DNA of 64,000 bases. It comes from Bacillota bacterium (lineage in GTDB: Bacteria > Bacillota > Dethiobacteria > DTU022). The DNA lies in the NCBI GenBank assembly GCA_030611385.1, contig JAUWPV010000006.1:22672-86671 (forward strand). The letters are read 5' to 3'. The position numbers and the translations under genes were made by a program. The first letter of the stretch is position 1, and every line of letters starts with the position of its first letter. Below, in pieces: positions 54,395-62,824 of this stretch. The notes beneath the pieces were generated by a model, which saw only the letters and a list, made by a program, of their open reading frames with translations, was not told where the DNA came from and made no database searches.

Positions 54395-56304
54395 TGAGTG
54401 CGACTGATCCCCGGAAAATATATACGAAATTGCTTGCAGAATCAAAAGAAAAGGCCGGATCGAGGCAGGATAAACCACAGATTCTGATCGGAACAGCTAC
54501 CTGCGGTATAGCCGCCGGCGCACTGCAGGTCAGGGATGATTTCATTCGTGAAATCAAAGAAAAGGGACTTGAAGCTGATGTCATTGAGGTGGGCTGTATG
54601 GGCCACTGTTATGCTGAACCGTTGGCCGTAATTGCCAAACCCGGTTTCCCGCCGATCTGTTACGGTCATCTTGACGAAGGCCTTGTTCACCGTTTGGTAG
54701 AAGATTTCCTGGTTGGAGATGATCCATCGTACGAGTATGCTCTGGCTGCGCTCGAACGTAACGATGTTTTTCCGATTTTTGAAGATTTTCCGCGTGGAGC
54801 TTATGAAAAAAAACTTATTCTGGAAAATTGCGGTTTTATCGATGCTCTTAATATCGACAGTTATCTAGCCCTCGAGGGATACAATGCCCTGGTTGAAGCG
54901 CTCATTCAAGAACCCGCTTGGGTCCTTGAAGAAATAAAAGTAGCTAATTTACGCGGCCGCGGTGGTGCCGGTTTTCCTGCCGGTCTCAAATGGGAGGTCT
55001 GCTTAAAATCCGGCGGTGATGAGATTTATGTGATCTGCAATGCCGACGAGGGCGACCCAGGCGCTTTCATGGATCGTAGTATTTTAGAATCTGATCCCCA
55101 CCTGGTGATCGAGGGGATGATCCTCTGCGCCTATGCTGTTGGCGCTAAAAAGGGCTATCTTTATATACGCGCCGAATATCCCCGGGCTGTAAAGCACGTG
55201 CAGGTAGCAATTGATCAGGCCCGGGAAAAAGGATTACTCGGTTCTTCGATCCTTGGAACCACATTTAGTTTTGACCTTGAAATTTTCCAGGGGGCGGGAG
55301 CGTTTGTCTGTGGTGAAGCAACCGCTCTTGTCAATTCGATGGAGGGTAAGATCGGTTTGCCTGAAAGCAGACCACCCCGCCTGGCCCAGCAGGGGTTTCG
55401 CGGCAAACCGACTGTTCTGAACAATGTAAAAACATTTGCCTATGTTCCACTGATCATGAAGCGGGGCGCCGATTGGTTCAAAGGTATCGGTACTCCGGAA
55501 AGCCCGGGAACGGCAGTTTTCTCGCTGGTTGGCAAGATAGTCAATACCGGCCTTGTCGAAGTGCCGATGGGTACAACCCTGCGCCAGCTGATCTATGATG
55601 TCGGGGGCGGTCTGCCCAACGGTAGGGAATTTAAGGCGGTGCAGATCGGTGGCCCTTCCGGAGGATGCCTTCCGGAAGCGGAACTTGATGTACCGATTGA
55701 TTTTGATTCTTTACACGATGCAGGGGCGATTATGGGTTCAGGTGGCCTGGTCGTTATGGATCAGGATGACTGCATGGTGGCGGTAGCACGCTACTTCCTC
55801 GATTTTACGCAGCATGAATCGTGTGGTAAGTGTACCTTCTGTCGTCTGGGTACCAGGCATATGCTGGATATTCTAACTGATATTACCAAGGGAAAGGGTG
55901 ATCGCGATACCCTGGATCTGCTGGAAGAATTGGCTGAAGATGTTCGCGATGGTTCGCTCTGCAATCTCGGTCGCACCGCCCCAAACCCGGTTTTAACCAC
56001 TTTGAAGTACTTTCACGATGAATACAGGGCTCATATTGAAGAAGGGCGCTGTCCGGCGCTATCCTGCCGCGACCTGATTCTCTACTATATAGATCCGCCC
56101 AGGTGCAGCAAACTCTGTAATGTCTGTGTCGGCAGCTGCCCGACCGAAGCTATTTTTACCAGAGAAGATGGGTTAAAAGAAATTGATCAGGAAAAATGCG
56201 TGAAGTGCGACAATTGTCGCAAGGCCTGTCCCCCTGAATATAGCGCTGTGGTTAAATTGTCACCTCCCGTTTTGCCGTCGGACAAGGAGAGGAAAGCAAA
56301 ATGA
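54394..56304 (+). CDS. NuoF-like NAD(P)H/FMN Fe-S protein, second set
   Basis: A 636-residue paralogue of the protein at 40280, with the same order of domains. The thioredoxin-like N-terminus has ATCGIAAGAL and GCMGHC. LRGRGGAGFPAGLKW and NADEGDPGAFMDRS are the NADH and FMN sites, and ESCGKCTFCRLG is the [4Fe-4S] site. In the C-terminal ferredoxin the first motif is spaced C-x3-C-x2-C-x3-C (CSKLCNVCVGSC), unlike the usual C-x2-C; the second is CVKCDNCRKAC. No hydrogenase or formate dehydrogenase catalytic gene is linked. Confidence 0.88.
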   Translation: MSATDPRKIYTKLLAESKEKAGSRQDKPQILIGTATCGIAAGALQVRDDFIREIKEKGLEADVIEVGCMGHCYAEPLAVIAKPGFPPICYGHLDEGLVHRLVEDFLVGDDPSYEYALAALERNDVFPIFEDFPRGAYEKKLILENCGFIDALNIDSYLALEGYNALVEALIQEPAWVLEEIKVANLRGRGGAGFPAGLKWEVCLKSGGDEIYVICNADEGDPGAFMDRSILESDPHLVIEGMILCAYAVGAKKGYLYIRAEYPRAVKHVQVAIDQAREKGLLGSSILGTTFSFDLEIFQGAGAFVCGEATALVNSMEGKIGLPESRPPRLAQQGFRGKPTVLNNVKTFAYVPLIMKRGADWFKGIGTPESPGTAVFSLVGKIVNTGLVEVPMGTTLRQLIYDVGGGLPNGREFKAVQIGGPSGGCLPEAELDVPIDFDSLHDAGAIMGSGGLVVMDQDDCMVAVARYFLDFTQHESCGKCTFCRLGTRHMLDILTDITKGKGDRDTLDLLEELAEDVRDGSLCNLGRTAPNPVLTTLKYFHDEYRAHIEEGRCPALSCRDLILYYIDPPRCSKLCNVCVGSCPTEAIFTREDGLKEIDQEKCVKCDNCRKACPPEYSAVVKLSPPVLPSDKERKAK

Positions 56305-57002
56305 GTACATCTGTTACGGTAACCATCGATGATCGTCAAATCAAAGCCCGGGCCGGTGAAAAGCTGCTCTGGGTGGCTCTTGAAAACGGTATTTATATTC
56401 CCCACCTCTGTGCTATTAAAGAAGAAAGCAGGCCCAATGCCAGCTGCCGGCTCTGTTTTGTCGAAATAGAAGGAGTAGACAGGCCGGTGACCTCCTGTAC
56501 CAGGCCGATTGAGGAAGGCATGGTGGTTAAAACCAGGAGCCTGCGGGTTGATCGACTGGTTAAGACAGCTTTTGAATTGATTCTTTCCGATCACAATCTG
56601 AAGTGCCGAGAATGCCCGGCCAATCGTAATTGCGTCCTGCAAGCGATCGCCAAGGAACGGCGTATCAAACTGCGGTATGACCGGTTTAAACCGATCGTCA
56701 GGGAATTTGCATTAGATGACAGTCCTGCTGAATTTGCTTTTGATCGTAGCCGTTGTGTGCTGTGCGGAAAATGTATCCGAGCCGATCGGGAGGAAGCCAA
56801 AATAGGGGCAATCGGGTTTGCCAGGCGGGGTATTAACCGTGTTGTCACCACTTTCAAGGATCTTCCGCTCGCCGAATCGATCTGTACAGAGTGCATGCTC
56901 TGTGTCGATGTCTGCCCGGTCGGTGCTCTCTACTATAAGAAAAGTCAACGCCAAAAAAAAGGGAACCCTCTGGATTACCCCGGAAATAAAAGCTCTGGTT
57001 AA
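56301..57002 (+). CDS. NuoG-N-terminal/HoxU-like Fe-S protein
   Basis: A 233-residue stand-alone equivalent of the N-terminal domain of the fdhA product: [2Fe-2S] ligands (HLCAIKEESRPNASCRLC...SC), the His/Cys motif HNLKCRECPANRNC, and a ferredoxin part with CVLCGKC and CTECMLCVDVC. The fourth cysteine of the first ferredoxin motif is replaced (IRADREE where the paralogue has VRTCEE), so one cluster lacks a normal ligand. There is no molybdopterin or H-cluster domain. With the two preceding proteins it would form a soluble NuoEFG-like diaphorase looking for a partner. Confidence 0.85.
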   Translation: MSTSVTVTIDDRQIKARAGEKLLWVALENGIYIPHLCAIKEESRPNASCRLCFVEIEGVDRPVTSCTRPIEEGMVVKTRSLRVDRLVKTAFELILSDHNLKCRECPANRNCVLQAIAKERRIKLRYDRFKPIVREFALDDSPAEFAFDRSRCVLCGKCIRADREEAKIGAIGFARRGINRVVTTFKDLPLAESICTECMLCVDVCPVGALYYKKSQRQKKGNPLDYPGNKSSG

Positions 57003-57104
57003 TCTGATCAGTCCGATCAGGGAAACTCCTCCAGATAGTCCAAAATAGAGGAATGCCCCCATCACTGTAGCAGTATTGCCAACGGCAGACTGTTTAAGCT
57101 CATT

Positions 57105-57827
57105 TTGAAGGAGACGATAACCTTAAAGACAACATACGTAGTAGATTTCGATGGAACGATCACATCCAGAGATATTACATCAGAGCTGGCTGCCCGTTAC
57201 GGTGGCAATGCTTACATAGAAATAGAAAACAGTTACAGGCGCCGGGAAATGCCGATTCAAATCTGGCTGCAGCGTATAGTGAAAATTTTTTCTGTTGATC
57301 TGGAATTATTGTTAGAAAAAGCGTTAGAGTGGGCAGAAATCCGACCCGGATTTGATAAATTTCTTGAAAGTGCCTGTGAGTCAGGCCGAGCAGTGATCAT
57401 CGCCAGCGACGGATTGGGCTTTTATATCGAGCCGATTCTCGAAAAATATGGCCTGGAAAAGCAGATTTCTTTTATCTATCGTAACGAGACATATATCAAT
57501 AAAAGCGGCAAACTTGAAGTGCGCAATCCCCATGCCCACAGAATCTGCACGGTGTGCGGCAACTGTAAAGCGGCTCATGTGGTTAAGCTTAAAGAAGAAG
57601 GTCGATCGGTAATCTATATCGGTGATGGCAGCAACGATCGTTTTGGTGCCTCGTGGAGTGACCATATTTGTGCCCGAGATGAACTGGCTGAGTCTTGCCG
57701 CGAACATAGTTTAATATACTCGCAATGGACAAACTTTTACGATATTATTAAAGTAGAGAGCCCTGAATTAAGTGATCGTACAAATAGTTCTCTCTGCTGT
57801 CCGCTGGGCAGAGGAGTTAAAACCTGA
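57105..57827 (+). CDS. HAD-superfamily phosphatase (MtnX/SerB-like)
   Basis: A 240-residue hydrolase. VVDFDGTITSRD holds the nucleophile Asp and acid/base Asp; AVIIASDGLGFYIEPIL is motif II; IYIGDGSNDRFGASWSDHICARD is motif III/IV. It resembles the MtnX-like or phosphoserine-phosphatase-like group; its substrate is a small phosphate ester, not further defined. A CxxC-type HRICTVCGNCK segment in the cap could bind metal. The annotated TTG 57105 overlaps its own ribosome site (AAGGAG 57108-57113), so the true start may be a non-standard codon (ATA 57117 or TTA 57123). Confidence 0.75.
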   Translation: MKETITLKTTYVVDFDGTITSRDITSELAARYGGNAYIEIENSYRRREMPIQIWLQRIVKIFSVDLELLLEKALEWAEIRPGFDKFLESACESGRAVIIASDGLGFYIEPILEKYGLEKQISFIYRNETYINKSGKLEVRNPHAHRICTVCGNCKAAHVVKLKEEGRSVIYIGDGSNDRFGASWSDHICARDELAESCREHSLIYSQWTNFYDIIKVESPELSDRTNSSLCCPLGRGVKT

Positions 57828-57866
57828 GCCGGTGTCATCTTTACTGAGGAGCGGGAAAGTCACTAA

Positions 57867-58631
57867 ATGACTTACATCGAACAGGTTGGATACCTGGCTG
57901 AATTGATCAGAGGGCATAAACATGTTTATGCCCTGACCGGTGCTGGCATTAGCACCGACAGCGGCATTCCTGATTTTAGATCGCCGGGAACCGGCTTGTG
58001 GGAAAAAGTTGACCCCATTGCTGTCTCCTCCGTGGATGTTCTATACAGCAACCCCCGTCTCTTTTATGAGGTCGGGTTTAGCCGCTTCGCCAAAATTTCA
58101 TTTGCCGAACCGAACCGGGGCCATCATATGATGGCCAGGCTTGAAAAGCTTGGTTTTCTGAAGGGTTTGGTTACCCAGAATATCGATGGTTTGCATGCGA
58201 AGGCTGGCTCCAAAAATGTCTGGGAGGTTCACGGCCACCTGCGCACAGGATACTGCCTGGGATGTAAAAAGAGGTATCCTTTTGAAGAACTGATGCTGCA
58301 GGTGGAGCTGAAGCGCATTCCACCGGTATGCCCCAAATGCTCTGGTATGCTTAGACCCGAGGTTGTTTTGTTTGGTGATCCGATGCCTTCATTCTTTTTT
58401 GAACTCCAACATAAAATTCAAGATGAATGTGACTTCATGCTGATTGTAGGGAGCAGCTTGGTTATCCACCCGGTGGCTGATCTGCCGCGCCTGGTTAACA
58501 AAATAGCAATTGTTAACCTGCAGCCAACTGATTATGATCATAAGGCGGAAGTGGTCATCCGGGAAAATAGCAGTAAAGTTCTAAGCGACCTGTTGCAAAA
58601 ACTTGAATCTTTGAATCGCAAGAAAGTTTGA
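57867..58631 (+). CDS. cobB: Sir2-family NAD-dependent protein deacylase
   Basis: A 254-residue sirtuin that removes acyl groups from protein lysines using NAD. It has GAGISTDSGIPDFRSPGTGLW (NAD loop), TQNIDGLHAKAGS, the catalytic His in VWEVHGHLRTGYC, zinc cysteines in CLGCKKRYPF and CPKCSGMLRPEVVLFGD, and VGSSLVIHPVADLP. In acyl-CoA-rich anaerobes it typically regulates acyl-CoA synthetases. It stands alone after the HAD gene. Confidence 0.93.
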   Translation: MTYIEQVGYLAELIRGHKHVYALTGAGISTDSGIPDFRSPGTGLWEKVDPIAVSSVDVLYSNPRLFYEVGFSRFAKISFAEPNRGHHMMARLEKLGFLKGLVTQNIDGLHAKAGSKNVWEVHGHLRTGYCLGCKKRYPFEELMLQVELKRIPPVCPKCSGMLRPEVVLFGDPMPSFFFELQHKIQDECDFMLIVGSSLVIHPVADLPRLVNKIAIVNLQPTDYDHKAEVVIRENSSKVLSDLLQKLESLNRKKV

Positions 58632-58661
58632 CTTTAAAATGCGATAACAGAGGAGTAACTT

Positions 58662-58898
58662 ATGCATGCTTTGTTGTTTGTAATTGTTGCTTTGGTTCTC
58701 TATTATTTTTCATATCGCTTTTATGCAACCTTCCTGTCCGAAAAAATCTGGAAGCTTGACCCCAATCGCCAGACTCCCGCTTACAAACACGAAGACGATT
58801 TTGAATTTGTGCCCAATACACAGTGCTGTTTCCCCTGCTCCTATCTAGCGTTGTTTGGAATCAAATCGACCTTAGTGACAATGCAGGGAATCGTATGA
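58662..58898 (+). pseudogene. cstA: Truncated CstA (carbon starvation/peptide transporter) fragment
   Basis: The 78-residue frame begins like CstA (LYYFSYRFYATFLSEKIWKLDPNRQTPAYKHEDDFEFVPNT) with a first transmembrane helix. It then departs from the family (CCFPCSYLALFGIK...) and stops. CstA proteins are roughly 500-700 residues with many helices. No continuation is found downstream, so this is a remnant. Confidence 0.7.
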
Positions 58899-58990
58899 TT
58901 CTGGTAGAAGTTTATTGGGAATAGTAACGTTAGGCAGTTTATAATTCTACTTAATCTAAACTAGTGACTATTGTCCGGGAGGTTACAAGA

Positions 58991-59164
58991 ATGCCCTTGA
59001 AGAAAAAGCTTTTGTTTGTAGCATTTATTATCATTGGTTTAGTTGGTTTATTCCTGATTTTCACCTCTGATAGAATTGATGTTGATCCTTTTAACCTCGT
59101 TCTTTTTTTAATTGTCGGGGGGTTAATTATTTATTTCTACATTGCTAAACTTTTTAACAAATAA
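58991..59164 (+). CDS. Small two-helix membrane protein
   Basis: ATG 58991 follows GGGAGG by about 8 bases. The 57-residue product has a basic N-terminus (MPLKKK) and two predicted membrane helices (about 7-27 and 36-53), joined by a short polar turn (SDRIDVDP). No family is recognised. The good ribosome site and balanced helices favour a real gene. Confidence 0.55.
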   Translation: MPLKKKLLFVAFIIIGLVGLFLIFTSDRIDVDPFNLVLFLIVGGLIIYFYIAKLFNK

Positions 59165-59235
59165 TGAAGCGAAATTCTCAATTTTATACTGGAAATGTTA
59201 TTATACCCTTTGGATATACACTGTGAGGTGAGCCA

Positions 59236-59637
59236 GTGCTCTTGCGATATATTGAAAACCCGGATCTAGATGCAGCAACTGTCGCTGTATTGAGAAGTGC
59301 AGTTGGTTGGGATACCCGGAAGGAAAAGCCGGAGAAAGCTATTGGCTGTAATTATATGACAGCAGCCTGTTATGATGAAGATCAATTGGTCGGTTTTGTT
59401 GATGTGCTCAGTGACAGTGTAGACGATGCCCTGATTCGCAGTCTGATTGTTCACCCTGATTATCAGCGACAGGGTATTGGTCTTGAACTGTTGAGAATAG
59501 TGATTAAAAAAATAAAAGCTGGCCGGATTAAAACAATAAATGTATTATTTGAACCGGAGCTGGCTGCTTTTTATGGCAAGGCCGGCTTTAGGATCGTCAG
59601 CGGGGGTTTGATTGATAGCGAAACGGAAAGGTTTTGA
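59236..59637 (+). CDS. GNAT family N-acetyltransferase
   Basis: A 133-residue acetyltransferase fold. ALIRSLIVHPDYQRQGIGLELLRIVIKK is the acetyl-CoA-binding motif (Q/R-x-x-G-x-G), and AAFYGKAGFRIVSGG is the last strand region. The substrate (amine or protein N-terminus) is unknown. GTG 59236 is used; a weak GAGGTGAG precedes it. The CBS-domain gene follows six bases later, suggesting one transcript. Confidence 0.82.
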   Translation: MLLRYIENPDLDAATVAVLRSAVGWDTRKEKPEKAIGCNYMTAACYDEDQLVGFVDVLSDSVDDALIRSLIVHPDYQRQGIGLELLRIVIKKIKAGRIKTINVLFEPELAAFYGKAGFRIVSGGLIDSETERF

Positions 59638-59643
59638 TTATAG

Positions 59644-60072
59644 ATGAAAGTAGCCTTTTTTTTGATCCCGAAAAATGAAGTTGTTTGCCTTAACACAAAA
59701 ACAACAATGCGACAAGCCCTGGAAAGAATGGAACGGCACAGCTTTGCGGCGGTGCCACTGGTTGATGGTCAGGGCAGCTATGCGGGAACAATCACCGAAG
59801 GAGATCTACTCTGGAAATTAAAAAATACCCCCGGGCTGGATATTAATGGCATGGAAAAGATTCTGATTAAAGATATTGCTACCCACGCGCAAAACAAACC
59901 TGTTCAGATTGATTCGCGCATTGTTGACCTTTTAGTGTTGGCCAGTGAGCAGAATTTTGTACCGGTTGTCGATGACCAGAATATTTTTATCGGGATCGTT
60001 CGTCGAAGGGAAATAATTGAATACTGTGCTGAACTTATCCGGGAAAAAGAAGAGGGCATTGTCAGGAACTGA
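59644..60072 (+). CDS. Two-CBS-domain protein
   Basis: A 142-residue protein with tandem CBS domains (about residues 12-60 and 75-130: MRQALERMERHSFAAVPLVDGQGSYAGTITEGDLL and DLLVLASEQNFVPVVDDQNIFIGIVRRREII). CBS pairs bind adenosine nucleotides and act as energy sensors. There is no attached effector domain. It lies between a GNAT and an aminotransferase gene. Confidence 0.85.
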   Translation: MKVAFFLIPKNEVVCLNTKTTMRQALERMERHSFAAVPLVDGQGSYAGTITEGDLLWKLKNTPGLDINGMEKILIKDIATHAQNKPVQIDSRIVDLLVLASEQNFVPVVDDQNIFIGIVRRREIIEYCAELIREKEEGIVRN

Positions 60073-60088
60073 AAGGGGGGGAACATTG

Positions 60089-61276
60089 ATGAGTGAGAAA
60101 CGTCAGCGACTGCCGAAAGAGATGATCCTGCCGGCTAAGGTTCAGCGGGTCAAGCCGTTTCTGGCCATGGAAATTATGGAAAAGGCTCAGCTGTTGGAAA
60201 AAGAGGGCGTCGACATTATTCATTTGGAAGTTGGTGAACCGGGTGGTGAAACCCCGATCGCGATCAAAGAGGCTGCGGCTGCAGCGATCTTCGATAATGA
60301 TACCGGCTATACTCACAGTCTGGGAAAACCTGAATTGCGGGATGAGATAGCCATTTACTACAAGCGTGCTTACGGAGTTGAAATATATCCCGAGCAGGTA
60401 ATTGTTACCTCTGGATCTTCACCGGCCATGCTGCTTGCCTTTTCAGCTATACTGGACAGTGGCGATCAGTTGATTATGTCAGATCCCTATTATGCCTGTT
60501 ATCCAAACTTCGCCTGCTATATAGGGGAAGAACCGCTTTTTGTTACAGTTCGGGAAGAAGATGCTTTTAGATTGCAGGCATCTGAGATCAGCAAGTACCT
60601 TAATTCAAAAGTAAAAGGGATTCTGATTAATTCTCCGGCTAATCCCACCGGTGCGGTTTTAGGGGAAAAAGAACTTCAAGATATAGCTGAACTGGGTCCT
60701 TTTATTATATCTGATGAGATTTACCACGGTATAAACTATACCAGCCGGGATCACACAATTCTGGAATATACCGATCATGCCATAGTCATTAACGGTTTTT
60801 CGAAACGAAACATTATGACCGGTTGGCGCCTGGGATACCTGATTGCTCCACAAAACATGGTCAGAAATATTCAAAAATTGCAGCAAAACCTATTTATTTG
60901 TGCCTGCTCCTTTATCCAGACTGCCGGTATAGCTGCCCTGCGGGAAAGCCAGGAAGTTCTCGAAGAACGCTTCAGCGGCTATAATGAACGGCGCCTCTAT
61001 CTCTACCAGACCCTGCAAAAGATCGGTATAGCTCCGATGAAACCTCCGGAGGGAGCGTTTTATATGCTGGCCAATGTTAAGAAATACACTGACGATTCTT
61101 ATTCATTTGCCTTGCGTACCCTTGAAGAAACCGGTGTGGCAGTAACGCCGGGTATTGACTTTGGCAGTGGAGCAGAAGGCTACATTCGTATTTCTTACGC
61201 CTGTTCGATGGACAACTTGAAAGAGGGGCTTCTGCGCTTGGAAAATTTTTTTAACAACCTGTCTCCCGTTAGTTAA
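60089..61276 (+). CDS. Class I/II aminotransferase
   Basis: A 395-residue PLP enzyme. ATG 60089 is chosen because GAAAGGGGGGG lies about 10 bases upstream; the longer frame overlaps the CBS gene. It has HLEVGEPGGETP, DTGYTHSLGKPELRDEIA, INSPANPTGAVLGEKEL, ISDEIYHGINY and GFSKRNIMTGWRLGY with the Schiff-base lysine. It fits the aspartate/aromatic aminotransferase group I; the specific amino donor is not clear. It has the core Arg near the C-terminus (GYIRISYA). Confidence 0.88.
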   Translation: MSEKRQRLPKEMILPAKVQRVKPFLAMEIMEKAQLLEKEGVDIIHLEVGEPGGETPIAIKEAAAAAIFDNDTGYTHSLGKPELRDEIAIYYKRAYGVEIYPEQVIVTSGSSPAMLLAFSAILDSGDQLIMSDPYYACYPNFACYIGEEPLFVTVREEDAFRLQASEISKYLNSKVKGILINSPANPTGAVLGEKELQDIAELGPFIISDEIYHGINYTSRDHTILEYTDHAIVINGFSKRNIMTGWRLGYLIAPQNMVRNIQKLQQNLFICACSFIQTAGIAALRESQEVLEERFSGYNERRLYLYQTLQKIGIAPMKPPEGAFYMLANVKKYTDDSYSFALRTLEETGVAVTPGIDFGSGAEGYIRISYACSMDNLKEGLLRLENFFNNLSPVS

Positions 61277-61375
61277 AGGCAAACCGGTAAATGAATTCCG
61301 GCCACATTCTGACCGGCGAATCCAGCCTGCGGCATGCTCTACCCGTACTTTGAACAGTGAAAGAAGGCCTGGTCA

Positions 61376-62032
61376 ATGTTACCTAAAAGAGTAATTATTA
61401 TCGCCAATGGTGATCTGAATAACTTGATTTTCTATGATCAGTTACTCAAACCAGATGATTATATCATCTGTGTAAACGGCGGTACCGGGCATGCTCTGGC
61501 CCTGGGTTTGAAACCTGACCTGATTATTGGAGATCTTGATTCCCTGAAGCCTGGTCACAAATTAGCAATTGAACAGTTGGGATCACAGATTATCAGTCAT
61601 CCCTCTGAAAAGGATCAATCGGACCTGGAGCTGGCCGTTGACTACGCCGTCGAGATGCAGCCAGCCGAAATTCTGATAATCGGCGCCCTTGGCGGGAAAA
61701 GAGTCGATCATTCTTTTATCAACCTGCTGCTGTTGAGCATACCCCTGCGCCGGGGTGTTTCCGCACGGATCATTGACGAGAGCCAGGAAATTCAACTGGT
61801 GGACAAAGAGGTTTTCATTGAGGGTAATCAGGGTGATTATCTGTCACTATTTTCTATGACCGCTGAGACCGGCGGTATTATTACCAAAGGATTGAAGTTC
61901 CCGCTTAAAAGAGAGACTCTCTATTTTGCCTCCACGCGTGGTCTCAGCAACGAACTGACTGCTTCCCCAGCTAAAATTACCATTGATTCCGGTTTATTAC
62001 TGGTTATCAAAACATCTTCTGCAGGCTTTTAA
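61376..62032 (+). CDS. thiN: Thiamine pyrophosphokinase
   Basis: A 218-residue enzyme making thiamine diphosphate from thiamine and ATP. VNGGTGHALALGLKPDLIIGDLDSLKPGHK and HPSEKDQSDLELAVDYA are the metal/ATP-binding motifs, ALGGKRVDHSFINLLLL follows, and the C-terminal strand domain contains TKGLKFPL. ATG 61376 follows GAAGGCC weakly. Convergent with the ABC importer genes, which may take up a thiamine precursor. Confidence 0.9.
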   Translation: MLPKRVIIIANGDLNNLIFYDQLLKPDDYIICVNGGTGHALALGLKPDLIIGDLDSLKPGHKLAIEQLGSQIISHPSEKDQSDLELAVDYAVEMQPAEILIIGALGGKRVDHSFINLLLLSIPLRRGVSARIIDESQEIQLVDKEVFIEGNQGDYLSLFSMTAETGGIITKGLKFPLKRETLYFASTRGLSNELTASPAKITIDSGLLLVIKTSSAGF

Positions 62033-62059
62033 GTAAACACTCCAAAAATAAGGGTAGCC

Positions 62060-62824
62060 TTAATTGCCGGCCAGGGCGTTGATCAACAGCTGTTTATAAG
62101 CAGCGAAAATCGGAGTCGTCACTACTGCTTTTTCACGGGGTCGGGGCAAGTTAATTGTCTGCTCCAGCACATTTTTACCCGGCCGTTCCGAGATTACATA
62201 AATCCGATCAGACAGGTATATTGCCTCATCGATACTGTGCGTAACAAAAAGTACTGAGCGCTTGAAGCGCTCCCAAATCTTGAGCAGCCAGTCCTGCAGA
62301 TTCTCCCGCGTCAGGGCGTCTAAAGCAGCGAAAGGTTCGTCAAGCAGCATTAAATCACTTTCGATAAGCATGGTGCGCAGCAGGGCTGCTCTCTGCCGCA
62401 TTCCTCCGGAAAGCTGCTGTGGATAATAATCGGCAAAGCCGCTCAACCCGAAAACAGGCAGTAATTCTTCGACTTGGTTATAAGCTTTTTGTTTTTCTGA
62501 CCCGGCAGCTATAAGCGGTATGGCCGCATTTTGTTTTAAAGTTTTCCAGGGGAATAGCAGGTCCTGCTGCGGCATGTAACCAACCAGTCGCGATTGTCCG
62601 GTAACATCAGCGTTATCAATGAAAACCTGCCCCCAATCCGGTCTGAGCAGGCCAGCGGCAATTTTTAGGATAGTACTCTTACCCGAACCACTGGGTCCGA
62701 GTACAGATGCAAATTCTCCCACTCCGACACGCAGTGACACATTATCGAGCACCGGCAGTTTCTGCTCCCCGGTGTAGTAGGTTGAACAGATCTCTTTTAG
62801 AACAAGCTTTTCGATAAGGTTCAC
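62060..62824 (-). CDS. ABC transporter ATP-binding protein (thiamine-precursor/NMT1 type)
   Basis: A 254-residue ATPase of the nitrate/taurine/HMP importer family. It has GPSGSGKSTILKIAAGLL (Walker A), GYMPQQDLLFPW (Q-loop), LSGGMRQRAALLRTML (signature), LMLLDEPFAALDALTRE (Walker B) and LFVTHSIDEAIYLSDRI (H-loop). Its start overlaps the substrate-binding-protein stop by four bases. With the next two genes it forms a ThiXYZ-like importer. Confidence 0.88.
   Translation of the reverse strand: MNLIEKLVLKEICSTYYTGEQKLPVLDNVSLRVGVGEFASVLGPSGSGKSTILKIAAGLLRPDWGQVFIDNADVTGQSRLVGYMPQQDLLFPWKTLKQNAAIPLIAAGSEKQKAYNQVEELLPVFGLSGFADYYPQQLSGGMRQRAALLRTMLIESDLMLLDEPFAALDALTRENLQDWLLKIWERFKRSVLFVTHSIDEAIYLSDRIYVISERPGKNVLEQTINLPRPREKAVVTTPIFAAYKQLLINALAGN

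Noticed and set aside
57004..57020. CTGATC/GATCAG hairpin as terminator after the NuoG-like gene
   Set aside because: Only six pairs and no T-run; too weak to call.
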